A stretch of DNA of 64,000 bases from positions 37,769,501 through 37,833,500 of the forward strand of contig NC_134013.1 of NCBI RefSeq assembly GCF_040712315.1, read 5' to 3'. Of the stretch, positions 13,030 to 24,520 are shown in pieces (the stretch's first letter is position 1; each line of letters begins with the position of its first letter). Source of the stretch: Castanea sativa (lineage: Eukaryota > Streptophyta > Magnoliopsida > Fagales > Fagaceae). The position numbers and the translations under genes were made by a program. The notes under the pieces are model-generated. The model made no database searches and was not told where the DNA came from. It saw only the letters and a list, made by a program, of their open reading frames with translations.

Positions 13030-13278
13030 GTAGTTTGTGACATAGTTTGGATATTAAGTTTTCTTAGGGATATTCAAATGCCTCATCCTAAATTTGCCTT
13101 GCTTTTCAGTGATAGTCAAGTAGCAATGTATATTGCAACTAATCCTATGTTCCACAAGAGGACAAAGCACATCGAAATAAACTGCCATGTTGTACAGGAT
13201 AAGGTTCAAGAAAAGGTAGTGAGGTTGTTGCATATTAGAACCAAAATAGGTCTTGCGGACATATGGTACATTCAATGA
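13030..13278 (+). pseudogene. Copia pol remnant, part 2: RNase H C-terminal part
   Basis: Continues the RNase H interrupted at 9573: CDIVWI, then LLFSDSQVAMYIATNP, FHKRTKHIEINCH and the terminal LADIW. These are the usual last blocks of Copia RNase H. The first five bases (GTAGT) are the right copy of the target duplication. The frame ends shortly after the LADI block, near 13278. No 3' LTR for this Copia was recognised to the right. Confidence 0.85.
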
Positions 13279-15241
13279 AGAGATATGATGTTTCCATGTA
13301 CTTAACTTGAGAAATGTGATGATGAAGTTGATGAGAACTAGTTTTGATGTGAGCTTCATTTGTTGCTTGTAATTTTGTGATGGATGTCAAATGAAATGCT
13401 CATGAAAGAGATTGGTCACTAATTGGACCAATAGACTTGTGTAGAGGAAATGCTCCATTGATGTAGTTGATACTTTGTTGAATATCTAGTGTTAGCCCCC
13501 AGAAATGGAACCCTTTGAACTAATAAATCAAGCCCCCAAGTGTGTAGAGGCGTTGGATAAGTATGGATTTGGAATGTGGGAAGCACCTTGACAATTTTAG
13601 TAGTGGAATCTTAGCTTTTTGATGTTTGAAATAGCTTAGGCACTTGTGGTAATGATCTTGTATAGTGATGTTTTGCTTGAATATGCTTGATTATTAGAAG
13701 TCTGACTACTAGAGGTGTCTGTATAAATTGACAAGATTGCTAGTATTCTGAATATGATCAGCTGGAGTTCTAATTTGGATGTAACTGCTAGATCCCTTAG
13801 TGAAAGAGAACATGGCACATCTAGCAATTTAGATGATCATTTTTTTTTTTTTTGGGTATCAAAGAGATAGTTGAGTTCTTCCAGCCATAAGGAGTTTGTT
13901 TTATTTGTCCAAGCAAGTTGTTTGATGTGTGTCCATTTACTGCTGGTGTAATCTTTTCTTGTTTTGAATAAATGGGTCCTCATTCTTGGTGGCTTTGTGA
14001 TGATTATCAAGAAGATGATAATGATTGAGAGCATTTGATCTCCATGTCTTTGTCTATGAAGGAAATAGTATTGGTAGCATCTAGGAAAGTATGGATGACA
14101 TGAGTTTCAGCAGTAAAATAGTATGAGCCAGATTTGCTACAAGTATCACTATTGAACTGCTAGCTATTTTTTCTTAGCCGCATGGGCTTTGATAAATAAT
14201 TTTCCATGAGATCGAACCATGGGCTTTGATTATGGGATTGAATTTCATTAATAGAATAGTCTTGCCATGAACTTGAATCATGGACTTTTAAAATATTGTC
14301 AAATAGCATTGGGCTTTGGATAGGAAATTGCCAAGAGTCATTGGTCTTGGGCTTTGAAAAATAATTTTCCATGGGCTCGAACCATGGGCTTTGATTATGG
14401 GATTGAATTTCATTGATAAAATAGTTTTGCCATGGACTTGAATCATGGCTTTTATTAATTAGTATAATTGTAGAATAAATAATTACTTAAGTAATATAGT
14501 TTTCCATGGGCTTTTGATAAATGTGTGTTATGGGTTTGTAAAATAAATGTAATCGCCATAGGTCGTAAATATGACTTCTACGGGCTTTAAATATTAGTAA
14601 CACAAGTTCGTATTTCTCCATGGGCTTGATGTATATTTTCCATAGGTTTTGGAAAGATGAATAGTGTTGCATAAGATAAATAACTACTATGTTTTTTATG
14701 AATCTTATGGTATAGATAAGCACATTTATTTGTAAAGAAATCTATGTTGCCAAAGATTATTAGTTTTGAACTTTTAGTAAGTTATTTGAAATAATTTATT
14801 TGTCAAGTATTATTAGTCTTGGACTTTTAAGATTTTATGATAATATTTGCCAAATGATATTGGACTTCTAAAATATTGCCAAGTAGTATTGGGCTTTTGA
14901 TAAAATTGTGCTAAGTATTATTGGTCTTTGGCTTTGAATATTAGTGAGATAAATAATGTAACATAAGATAAATAATTATAATTTTCATGATAATATAATT
15001 TTTTCCATGGGCTTTTGAATAGTAGAGAGATAAATAATGTGATATAAGATAAATGATTACCATGGGTTTTATTGAGGTAAGTTCCGTGGATTTATAATAA
15101 AGTATGAAGTAAATAAGTGTCATAAGTTTTTAATATAATTACTATACACTTCAAGATTAAAAAAAAATATGGTATTAGTAACACACATTTATAATTCTCC
15201 ATGGGCTTGATGTATGTTTGCCATGAGTTTTGGAAAGATGA
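13279..15241. repeat. Degenerate 'ATGGGCTT' repeat region, left part
   Basis: No credible gene. From about 14,160 onward the short motif (C)ATGGGCTT(TT)GA recurs many times, in contexts like TTTTCCATGGGCTT, with AT-rich spacers. Longer words repeat as well: CTTGATGTAT followed about 20 bases later by TTTTGGAAAGATGA is seen near 14,630 and 15,207. The last five bases (15237-15241, GATGA) are the left target duplication of the Gypsy element, and the region continues at 25303. The parent repeat family is not recognised. Confidence 0.6.
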
Positions 15242-16016
15242 TGTGGGGGGTGAAAACTCCTCAATAAACATTTGGGCTTTGGGCCTGATTGGCTGGTACC
15301 AGTTTGTTTTTGATCAGGGCCTCCAGGCCCACAAATCAATCTGTACTGTAAAGGTTCGAGGAGTTATCTGAGGAGGAATGTCTCCTCGGACAGGCCCGGC
15401 AACGACCCCAGGACTTGCTAAAGGCAGAATTCTGGAAAAAACTGATGGGTAAGAGGGTGATCCAAGCACCCTCTAGAAGCGAGGATGTGAGAGAAATATC
15501 TAAGGAAAAGGCTGCTACCACTACATTAAAGACCCTGCATCTATCTCCCTGACCGCATTAATGGAAAAATGACCTCTGAACAGTAGGATTCAGCCTCCCT
15601 TCCATTATTTGAAGACTTCAAGAAGGTGGTGGATGTGAAAAGTATCCAGGGGGGGGAAGATTTGTATGACACATGTATGAACCAGTGAAGAAGAAATATA
15701 TTAGAAAATGAAAGAGGAAAAAAAAAAGGGGGATCTCTGCACTTTCCGCTGAGAGAAAACAGGAACTAGGAATTGTAAACTTTGACATAGAAAGAGAACA
15801 TGTATACACATATCGTCCTCGGCTTACGTCCGAGGAGGTCTCTTTGTCATATTTGTCTACCATTTGTTTAGATTGTGGCACTTTGGTCTGTTAATCGAAC
15901 TTCCAACATCCTGAACCTAGATTTCAAACCCATTGTCTACAAGTTTTATTGTATAAGGCTTATTGGGCCTGAGCCCAACACTTGTTTTTGGGTCTGGGTG
16001 CAATTGTACACTTACA
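15242..16016 (+). repeat. Gypsy 5' LTR (775 bp)
   Basis: TG...CA ends and colinear near-identity with 24521-25302. It lacks a short stretch (AAACGGGTTA-like) that the right LTR has near 24703-24712. Confidence 0.92.
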
Positions 16017-16017
16017 A

Positions 16018-16034
16018 TTGGCTCCATCTATGGG
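16018..16034 (+). promoter_or_regulatory. Gypsy primer-binding site candidate
   Basis: TTGGCTCCATCTATGGG starts about two bases after the LTR. The position is right. The sequence resembles the TTGGCGCC-type primer sites of plant Gypsy elements, with substitutions. Confidence 0.6.
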
Positions 16035-16062
16035 AATCTAGCGTTGAAGGAATTGGAACATC

Positions 16063-17349
16063 ATGGCAGGTTTTGGTTCACACCATGCAGAATCTCAGGG
16101 ATCACAGCCCGAAGATCTTTTTGAGCGTCTTGAGCGCCGGAGGGATCAAGAGGGAAGTGTTCATACTGTATATCCTGGCGCGAGTCATACGCGCGGCGAA
16201 GGCAGTGCCACCCATAAGGATGATGCCAAGGCCATGCAGAGGGAGATTAACCACCTAAAGAAGAAGTTGTGCCGTGTTAGACGAAGGCGGGCTTCACCCC
16301 CATCCAATCCTTCTTCGGGGGAATCCCGGGGAAGCAGTTACAATTCAAGGTCCTGAACGCCCCTAGCAAAACCTCCTCTTGCGAAGAGGATGACCTACTG
16401 GGTCGCAAGCATAGGAAGCTCCCTTCCAAGGGCTTGGGGAACGACGCTATGAGCCGAGCGTTACACCAACTCTCCAAATCATCCTTCTCACGCAGGATTG
16501 AGAATGGAAGCTCCCCAGGCAGTTCACCCAGCCCACCTTCACCATTTATAACGGTCGGACAGACCCGGTGGAACATGTAAGCCACTTTAATCAGAGGATG
16601 GCGGTGCATTCTCACAATAAAACCTTGATGTGCAAAGTCTTTCCTTCTAGCTTGGGACCTGTTGCTATGAGGTGGTTCAATGGACTCAAGTCAGGGTCTG
16701 TCGGTTCATTCAGGGAACTTACTAGGGCATTCGCGTCTCGGTTCATTACATGTAGCAGAGTTCCTCAATCGTTGGACTCGTTATTATCTATGGCCATGAG
16801 GGAGGGTGAGACGTTGAAAGTATACTCCGACAGGTATTGGGAGATGTTCAACGAGATAGATGGAGATTTTGACGAGGTGGCGATTAATACTTTTAAAGTG
16901 GGCCTTCCCACTGATCATGACTTGAGGAAATCCTTGACCAAAAAGCCCGTACGGAGTGTACGTCGTCTCATGGACCGTATTGACGAGTACAAAAGGGTTG
17001 AAGAAGATCAACAGTAGGGTAAGGGTAAGGCGAAGGTTATCCTGCAAGAGAGAAGGGATTTTAGGTCGGACAGGTATCACAACAATAAGACGAGGAAAGA
17101 TTACTCTAGGCAGTCTGGCTCAGCCACTCCTCAAGCAGTTAATACTGTGTTCCAAGAACCAGTGCACCAACTACTGGAGAAAGTCCGTAAGGAACCCTAC
17201 TTCAGATGGCCCAGTAAGATGGCGGGGGACTCTACGAAGTGGAATCAGAATCTTTTTTGTCAGTACCATCAGGATGTGGGTCATACTACCAAGAATTGTC
17301 GAACCCTTTAGAACCATCTGGAACAGCTTGTTAGCGAAGGGAAATTGAA
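16063..17349 (+). pseudogene. Gypsy gag, frameshifted
   Basis: A start codon at 16063 opens a 97-codon frame with a charged, coiled-coil-like stretch (DAKAMQREINHLKKKL). The frame shifts near 16,350-16,560. The main gag domain is then at 16568-17017 (HVSHFNQRMAVHS, MRWFNGLKSGS, VGLPTDHDLRKSL), ending in a TAG. The same frame continues through a basic linker to a zinc-knuckle-like CQYHQDVGHTTKNC near 17,258-17,299. Further stops follow at about 17,309 and 17,352. The product would package element RNA into virus-like particles. At least one frameshift and three stops make it non-functional. Confidence 0.8.
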
Positions 17350-17352
17350 GTA

Positions 17353-18073
17353 GCACCTGTACCAACCTAACGGGCAAGGCAGTCAGTCAAGCTCGAATAA
17401 TCAGAAGAACAATTCATCTCGGCCGCCCTTGGGAACGATTAACGTCATCTTCGCTGCACCTGGCAGGACCGGTTCCTGTCCTACCAGGGTGATGGCAGTG
17501 TCACACTCCCAGGCTGAGGAGTCAGGCTCGAAGCCGAAGAGGATTAAAGGGAATATGCCCGTCTTGGGATTCTCGGAGAAGGATAAGGTTGGGACCATCC
17601 AACTTCATAATGACGCCCTGGTGGTCACTTTAAGGATAAGGAATTACGACGTCAAAAGGGTGATGATCGATCAAGGCAGCGGCACGGATATTATGTATCC
17701 CGACTTATTCAAGGGGCTAAGGTTAAAACTAGAGGATCTTACTCCTTATGACTCCCCACTGATAAGCTTCGAAGGGAAGGCTGTCATACCAAAGGGACAG
17801 ATTCGATTGCCTGTACAGTCGGGCTCGAAAATAGTCAATGTGGATTTTATTGTGGTTGACACATATTCCCCATACACGGCCATCCTTGTCAGGCCTTGGT
17901 TGCACGCTTTGGGTGCTGTCTCCTCAACTTTGCATGTTAAAGTAAAATTCCCCTCGGGGGAATTCATCGAAGAAATTCTTGGCAGCCAAGCAGTGACAAG
18001 ACAATGCATATCGGCTGCAGTACTGCATCAAGCCAAATCAGAGTCCTCGGCCTCGATTATGAAGGACTTATAG
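17353..18073 (+). pseudogene. Gypsy protease region
   Basis: An open stretch of 214 codons from 17429 includes an aspartic-protease active-site-like MIDQGSGTDIMY near 17,665. Next comes a beta-rich segment and a second conserved block YTAILVRPWLHALGA near 17,875. It ends in a stop at 18071-18073. The aspartate is present, but the usual S or T next to glycine is less standard (QGSG), and the frame is closed on both sides. Upstream sequence 17,353-17,428 continues the gag linker. Confidence 0.78.
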
Positions 18074-18450
18074 CAATTAACGGCTCTGGATGCGCCCGAT
18101 GCGGTGACAGCAGAGGAAGCCATGTGTGAAGATTTGGAGAGGTTTCTAATAGCCGATGATCCCGAGAAGTTCTTTCAAGTGGGGATACGGTTACCACGCT
18201 AGGAGAAAACTGAATTAGTCAAGTTTTTGTAAGACAATATCGATATCTTTGCTTGGGATCCCTACAAGGCTCCGGGGGTTGACCCAAGCTTCATTTGCCA
18301 TCATTTGAATGTCAACCCCACCGTCGTTCCTAGGAGGTAGCCACCTCGGCGTTCCTCCAAAAAACATTTTGAGGCTGTTAAAGAAGAGGTGCTCAAGCTC
18401 AAAAGGGCTGGGGCTATTAAAGAAGTTTTCTACCCAGAGTGGTTGGCCAA
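18074..18450 (+). pseudogene. Gypsy reverse transcriptase, N-terminal stub
   Basis: Follows the protease in the same frame with stops near 18,072, 18,201, 18,228 and 18,339. Blocks seen are FAWDPYKAPGVDPSFICHH and KEEVLKLKRAGAIKEVFYPEWLA. The domain stops at PEWLA. None of the palm motifs, including YVDD, follows. The next codons belong to RNase H in another frame. Confidence 0.8.
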
Positions 18451-19947
18451 GTGACGAGGACCATGGAGGCTAGGGATCCAAAAATGCAAGAGTACCTGAC
18501 TAGGGTCAAATGTTTACAATCCGAATTCGATTCCTTTATCCTTTCTCATGTTTCTAGAAGTGGAAACACACATGCAGACTCGTTGGCCACTTTGGCAACA
18601 TCCTCGGCTCAGTTTTTGCCTAGGATTATCCTTATTGAAGACTTGCTAGAACTAACTCTGACTACTACAAATGCCGTCCATATCCATCTGATAAGACCCG
18701 GACCTAGTTGGATTGATCCTGTGGTATCTTTTTTAAAAAGCGACATTCTTCCCGAGGACAAGTCTAAAGCAGATAAGATTCGTCGAAAGGTGCCTCGTTT
18801 CTAGCTGTCCGAGGATCAGAAATTGTACAAACGCTCCTTCTCCGGACCATACTTGTTATGTGTACACCCTGAGTCAACGGAGGCACTTTTGGAAGAATTG
18901 CATGAGGGAATTTGCGGAAGCCACACTGGGGGAAGGTCCTTAGCCCACAGGGCTCTGACTCAGGGCTATTGGTGGCCCAATATGCAGAGGGAAGCTCAAG
19001 ACTACGCGAGAAAGGGTGACCAATGCCAAAGGTTTGCTCCCAACATTCATCAGCTTAGGGGAGTCCTTAATCCTTTGTCCAGTCCTTGGCTTTTCGCTCA
19101 ATGGGGATTGGATATAGTAGGGCTTTTTTCGAGGGTTGTGGGAAACAAAAGACTGCTACTCGTGGGAACCGATTACTTCACCAAGTGGGTCGAAGCTGAG
19201 CCCTTAGCAAATATTAGGGATATCGACTCCAAGAAATTTATCTGGAAGAATATTATCACTAGATTTGGGGTACCACACACACTTATCTCAGATAATGGCG
19301 TTCAATTCGATAGTAGAGCTTTCAGGAAGTATTGTAGTGACATAGGCATCACAAACAGATACTCCACCCCAGCTTATCCTCAGGGAAATAAGCAGGCCGA
19401 GGCCGTTAATAAAGTAATAGTCAGTGGACTCAAGAAAAGGCTAGATGACGCGAAGGGTAAATGGGTAGATGAGCTACCACATGTTTTATGGACGTATTGA
19501 ACTACGCCACGCAAATCCATTGGAGAAACACCATTCTCTATAACTTATGGGGCCGAGGCGGTGATACCTTTATAATCAGGTTTCCCCACGCTAAGGACGA
19601 GTTCTTTTAGCCCGAAAAATAACGATGGTTTCCTGGAGAAAAGCCTGGATTTGGTTGAGGAACGGCGAGAGACCGCTATGGTCCAAATGGCTTATTATCA
19701 GCAGAAGCTTAAACGAGGGTATGATGCTCATGTGAAGCTAAGGCCACTAGCGCCTGGGGATCTGGTGTTGAGAAAAGTTGTGGGTACTGTCAAAAACCCA
19801 GCATGGGGAAAGCTATGACCAAATTGGGAAGGACCCTATTGGATCATCTCTGTAGCAGGCATAGGATCATATCGACTAGCTGATCTAGATGAAAAAATTG
19901 TACAACGCCCCTGGAATGTAAACAACCTACGAAGGTATTATTATTAA
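18439..19947 (+). pseudogene. Gypsy RNase H C-terminal part plus integrase
   Basis: The frame from 18439 starts inside RNase H (EARDPKMQEYL, SRSGNTHADSLATLA). A stop follows at 18,802. Integrase then has an HHCC-like zinc region near 18,895-19,035 (H..HTGGR...C..C) and a DDE core. The core's first D is in WGLDIVG, the second in DNGVQFDS, and the expected acidic residue is near QAEAVNK. The frame stops at 19498. The same frame continues through GETPFSITYGAEA to a C-terminal GPYWIISVAG...LRRYYY end at about 19,947, with stops near 19,573 and 19,816. Integrase would insert the element cDNA. This copy is disrupted. Confidence 0.85.
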
Positions 19948-19984
19948 TAAAAAGCACTTCTATCGTTTGTGGTTTAAATTATCA

Positions 19985-21010
19985 ATATGTACTTGGGCTT
20001 ATCAGTTACTATTTCTAAGTATCAAACAGAAACTTGGTCATGGATGGTCCTCGAACCACATACCTTGTGGAAATTGATATCTTACGAAGTGTCAAACAAA
20101 AACTTGGTCATGGATGGTCCTCGGACCACATACCTTGTGAAAATTGATATCTTACAAAGTGTCAAACAGAAACTTGGTCATGGATGGTCCTCGGACCACA
20201 TACCTTGTGGAAATTGATATCTTATCATTTGTTAAACAGATTCTTAGTTATGACGGGTCCACAGACCTTCTACTTTGGGGAAATTAACATTTCAAGTTAT
20301 TATTTCGAAGTGTCAAATAGAAACTTGGTCATGGATGGTCCTCGGACCACATACCTTGTGGAAATTAATATCTTACGAAGTGTCAAACAGAAACTTGGTC
20401 ATGGATGGGCCTCGGACCACATACCTTGTGAAAATTGATATCTTATCATTTGTTAAATAGAACCTTAGTTATGACGGGTCCACAGACCTTCTACTTTGGG
20501 AACATTAACATTTCAAGTTATTATTTCTAAGTGTCAAACAGAAACTAGGTCATGGATGGTCCTCGGACCACATACCATGTGGAAATTGATATCTTATGAA
20601 GTGTTAAACAGAAACTTGGTCATGGATGGTCCTCGGACCACATATCTTGTGGAAATTGATATCTTATCATTTGTTAAATAGAATCTTAGTTAAGACAGGT
20701 CCACAGACCTTCTACTTTGGGAAAATTAACATTTCAAGTTATTATTTTTAAGTGTCAAACAGAAACTTGGTCATGAATGGTCCTCGGACCACATACCTTG
20801 TGGCAATTGATATCTTACGAAGTGTCAAACAGAAACTTGGTCATGGATGGTCCTCGGATCACATACCTTGTGGAAATTGATATCTTATCATTTGTTAAAC
20901 AGAACCATAGTTATGTCGGGTCCACAACCCTTCTACTTTGGAGAAATTAACATTTCAAGTTACTGCTTCTAAGTATTAACTAGAAACTTAGACATGTACA
21001 GCTCTTGGAC
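19985..21010 (+). repeat. Tandem array of two alternating units (A about 70 bp, B about 80 bp)
   Basis: Unit A carries AACTTGGTCATGGATGGTCC, then CGGACCACATACC and GAAATTGATATCTTA. Unit B carries TTAGTTATGACGGGTCCACA, then CTTCTACTTTGGG and CATTTCAAGTTATTATTTC. The order from 20,015 is A-A-A-B, A-A-B, A-A-B, A-A-B, then a degraded A. The A-A-B block is thus a higher-order unit of about 220 bp. The array lies between the integrase end and the 3' end of the antisense gene. Confidence 0.85.
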
Positions 21011-21477
21011 CACATGCCTTGCAAAAAATTGACACCTTACTTGTTGTTGATGGGAAGTTTGATTATGCCGGGTCCTTGAACCCTCTATCTTGAGAAGATT
21101 GGCAAAAACTATATCGCATTAGTTTGAAGTGTTGATGAAACACCTGGATTGCTTTATGTCCCAAGTTAAATTCTAAGTTAAGTTTTTGATTGTATATTGC
21201 TGTTTCACACATGTTTTGTTCGCGGGTCATGATTTGCAAGGTATAAGCTAAGTATGTGTGTTTCTATTTGAAGTCATGACAAATTGAAATATTGCAAGTG
21301 GTGTTAATTGTTTCATTCATTCATTTTTATGCTGATGAGCATTATTATACTAAAAATTGCAAGGTAAATGAAAATCGAACCAAAGAGTTTGTCATTAATT
21401 TCTGTCAATATACATACAAAGAAAAAATTCAAAAATTTGTCACACGATAAAAAGAGAAGTCCTAAATAGCCTAAACA

Positions 21478-24020
21478 CTAAGCCTTAGAAGGAGGGTTCT
21501 GCTTGGAAGTGCTGGCAGCTTCTGTGCTTTTTAGCTCCATTTCAAAAGAGGACTGGACTTGTTTTCCCTTGTCTGTTGCCACTAGTGGAGGGGCATTAGG
21601 CTCGGCGCTTTGGCTAGTAGCCTCCTCGGCACCTTCACCCTGTTCCTTCTCTTTATTGGAACTCGTAGGTTCTGTAGGAGTAGGAATGGGCTATGGGATC
21701 TTAGGAGGGAGCATGGAAGGTGCTATCTCAGGGGCAAGGGCGACAGGAGGAAGTTCTTCTATCTCTTGGATGTCTAGGGGAAGCCAAACGTTTTCGGGCT
21801 TCCTCAACTCGGAAGTTGAGGGAATCCCTGCCACGTTTAAGGCTTCCTCCCAAACTTGCTGGCAGTACTTTCAGCACAGCCCGGTGAACTCCTCAGTTAG
21901 CTAGTTTTCTGTCGCCACTACCCCTTCCTTGTAAGCGGCCTCCATAGAGTCCTTGAAGGTACGAGCCTCGTCCTTCATCCTGGCAAGCTTCTTCTTCAAG
22001 TCGGAGTGTTCCTGTTGAGCTTTGGATAACTCCTTATCCCTTTGACGAAGAAGCTTGTGTTGCCCCTCCACCTGGGTCCTTATTTTCCTCAGGCTAGCCT
22101 CGGCACCATCTTTTTCTCTTGTTAGCTCCGCCAACTGCGTGGTTAGCTTCTCATTCTGCGCAAGGGCCTGGCCTAAGGACTTCTCGGTCTCCAGCCTGAG
22201 CTCCAGTTCAAGTCTAGCCTTCTTCCGAGAATCCTTCACCCACTTCTCGGCAGCAAAGACTTCCTGGATGGCCTGTGGTGAAATATCAAAATAAATGCAC
22301 CATTAGTAACACAAGTCTCATAAATACAGGGCGAGGATAAAACTTAAATACTTACCAAGGCCAAGTCCCTTTTTAGCGAAAGGAACAGATGGGGCTGGTT
22401 CATCTTGTCCAGGGCCTCCATGTCCTTGGGCAGGAGAAGGGGATGTTTCAAGGCATCGGCCAGGTGGAGAGCATGGCCTTGTTGGAATGCCCTAATGTTA
22501 GACTGGGAAGGGATTGGTGCCCCGTCCAGCATAAGCTCGGGAGACCAGTTAGCCGGTGCACGGCGCACCTCGGCCAGGTCCCTGTTCTCCCTGCTTTCTA
22601 CTGAGAAGGCACATCCATTGCCCTTGTTAAGTTTTTACTGCTGGGGTTGTTGTTGTTGTTGTTTCTGCTTCTTCTGCCTCTCCCCATCTGCCTCCTTGGC
22701 CTCACCTTTCCTTTTCTTCTTAGGCTCCACAACAGGAGGCTTAGGATCGGAGGGAGGAGGGGGTGGGGGCAAGGATGGAGGGACTTGCGACCCACCTGTT
22801 CCCTTTTGGGAGACTCTCACGCCCTTTTTGTGCATTAATTGCTTTAGCACATCCATTTCTTCTTTTTCTTCTTTGGAACTGGAGTCAGGCTGAGCAATCA
22901 CCAGACCTTGTATCCCCGAAGTCTCGGCGAGCGCGAGGTCGTCGTCCGAGAGAATAACAAATGGATTCCCTCGAGGCCTTTCGACGTCCTCAAGTTGAAA
23001 ATTGTCTATCTCTTCGTCCAACGAATGGTGCGAGGATGCTTGCTCTTCTCGGACGGTGGTTGTCTGGGATTGCGCCGAGAGGGGAATTACTGCGATAGGG
23101 TGCGTGTATAGAATAGTGGTGGGATTGTCGAGAATTTCGCGGTCGGAAAGGAAGCCTGGTCTGGCTACGTCTATCCTTCTGTGTCGCTTATCTCCCGCGA
23201 TGATGGCGTTTTCAATTTCTTGAAAGTCCATCAATATGGGGTCGTATCCCAGTATCAGGTGGGCAGCTCTCAATTGTAGGTCCTCACTGACGAATACTTC
23301 GGATCGAAGGACACGGTTCAGGTCGGCAACGTTGCAGAGGTTGAGGCGTGCACGTACGTGTTGTTTATCTGTGAGGAGAAACATTCGAGAAAAAGAATAT
23401 GGTCAGACTAATGATAAACATCAAGACAAAAAGGAACAATATGAAATAAAAATTAAAAATGGTACAGGCAACGGGGTTGAATCATAGGTTAGTAAATCTA
23501 ACTCCTAAGGATTCACACCTGGTTCTACCCATACGACTGGCCAGTGAGGATCGTCATACCAGTTTCCTGAGGCGATGAGGTAGTCGTCCTTCATGCCTTT
23601 GTTGGATTTAGGAAGACAAGAGATCAGTCTAACTATGCTAGATAGGGATTTGATGTAGTATCCTACATTTTTGAGTTTGTGGCACTCGTACATGAAGGCA
23701 ACGTCGTGCCATGTGAGGTTTAAGCCCATTTTCTCATTCAGAGCATCGACATTGCCTAAGACCCTAAACATGTTTGGTGCACACTGGTCTGGGCATAACC
23801 TATGGTTGCGAAGGTATTCACTAGTCACATTTCTCATGGGGAGAGTCATCCCACCTTCTATGAAGGCAATCATGGGAATAATGACTTCTCCGTCTCTCCT
23901 AGCGCTACCTACGGCTTCTACTGGACAGTATCTCAAGCCTATGTCATTGGGAATATGGTACTTGGCCCTAAAACGCTCCATACCGACGTCAGTATCAACT
24001 AGACACTTAAATCTACCCAT
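21478..24020 (-). pseudogene. Antisense three-exon gene of the Gypsy element, 'putative gypsy-type transposon' domain
   Basis: Exons on the minus strand: 24020-23519, 23368-22356 and 22272-21478, with GT-AG introns. Phase is kept at both joins (EP|DKQHVR and LKRDLAL|AIQEVF). Together they give about 769 codons. Exon 1 holds a globular domain (FRAKYHIPND, PMIAFIEGGMTLPM) that I associate with the plant family called 'putative gypsy type transposon' (PF04195). Exon 2 adds acidic, serine and proline-rich sequence, a KKKRK basic stretch and a glutamine run. Exon 3 is a long coiled coil (residues E/K/L-rich from 22,240 to 21,905) and an acidic tail. In-frame stops are at 22635 and 21901, and two more lie near 21,868 and 21,692. 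Function unknown. Its reading runs against gag-pol, so it needs its own promoter near the 3' LTR. Confidence 0.78.
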
Positions 24021-24510
24021 TTAGGAGAAGCGAAAATGAGAGTTTGAAGAAGAAAAGAGGTTTAGATGGGAGCCGAGGACAGAAGCCGAGAAGGAATGAA
24101 TAAAGAAAAGCGAAAACTTACTGGAGTTGGTTATGCGATTCTTCACGAGCTTCTGGAGAGAAAAGGTGATGAATGACACTTTGATACGATTGATTTCTGA
24201 AGAAATGAATGAAGGCGCGGGTTTCCAGGTGTTTTGACGTGCGGGAGGCGGCCTCGAAATTAAATTTGTCCCGCTCAAATTTTCAGGGGCCAACCTGGAC
24301 CGTTGGATGTTCATCTTACCGTTGAACGTGGAGAACATGATGTAACTTGCGGTCATGAATGCGCGCGTTCCGGGTTTCGAAGCGTCAAAAGCGTTTTCAG
24401 GGAATGAAAGGACCTATACACACGTGGCGGTTTACAAAACGTGTGGGAGGTACTCTGGTCGGATCAAAACTCTATTTCTCTACTCGGATGGGTGGGAAAA
24501 ATAGAGTTTT

Positions 24511-24516
24511 GAGGGG
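24511..24516 (+). promoter_or_regulatory. Polypurine tract of the Gypsy element
   Basis: GAGGGG lies four bases before the 3' LTR start at 24521. The location fits second-strand priming, but the tract is short. Confidence 0.5.
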
Positions 24517-24520
24517 CTAT

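Noticed and set aside
19987..20681. Repetitive frames reading GHGWSSDHIPC-like strings
   Set aside because: They are translations of the A/B tandem array. The repeat length lets frames stay open by chance.
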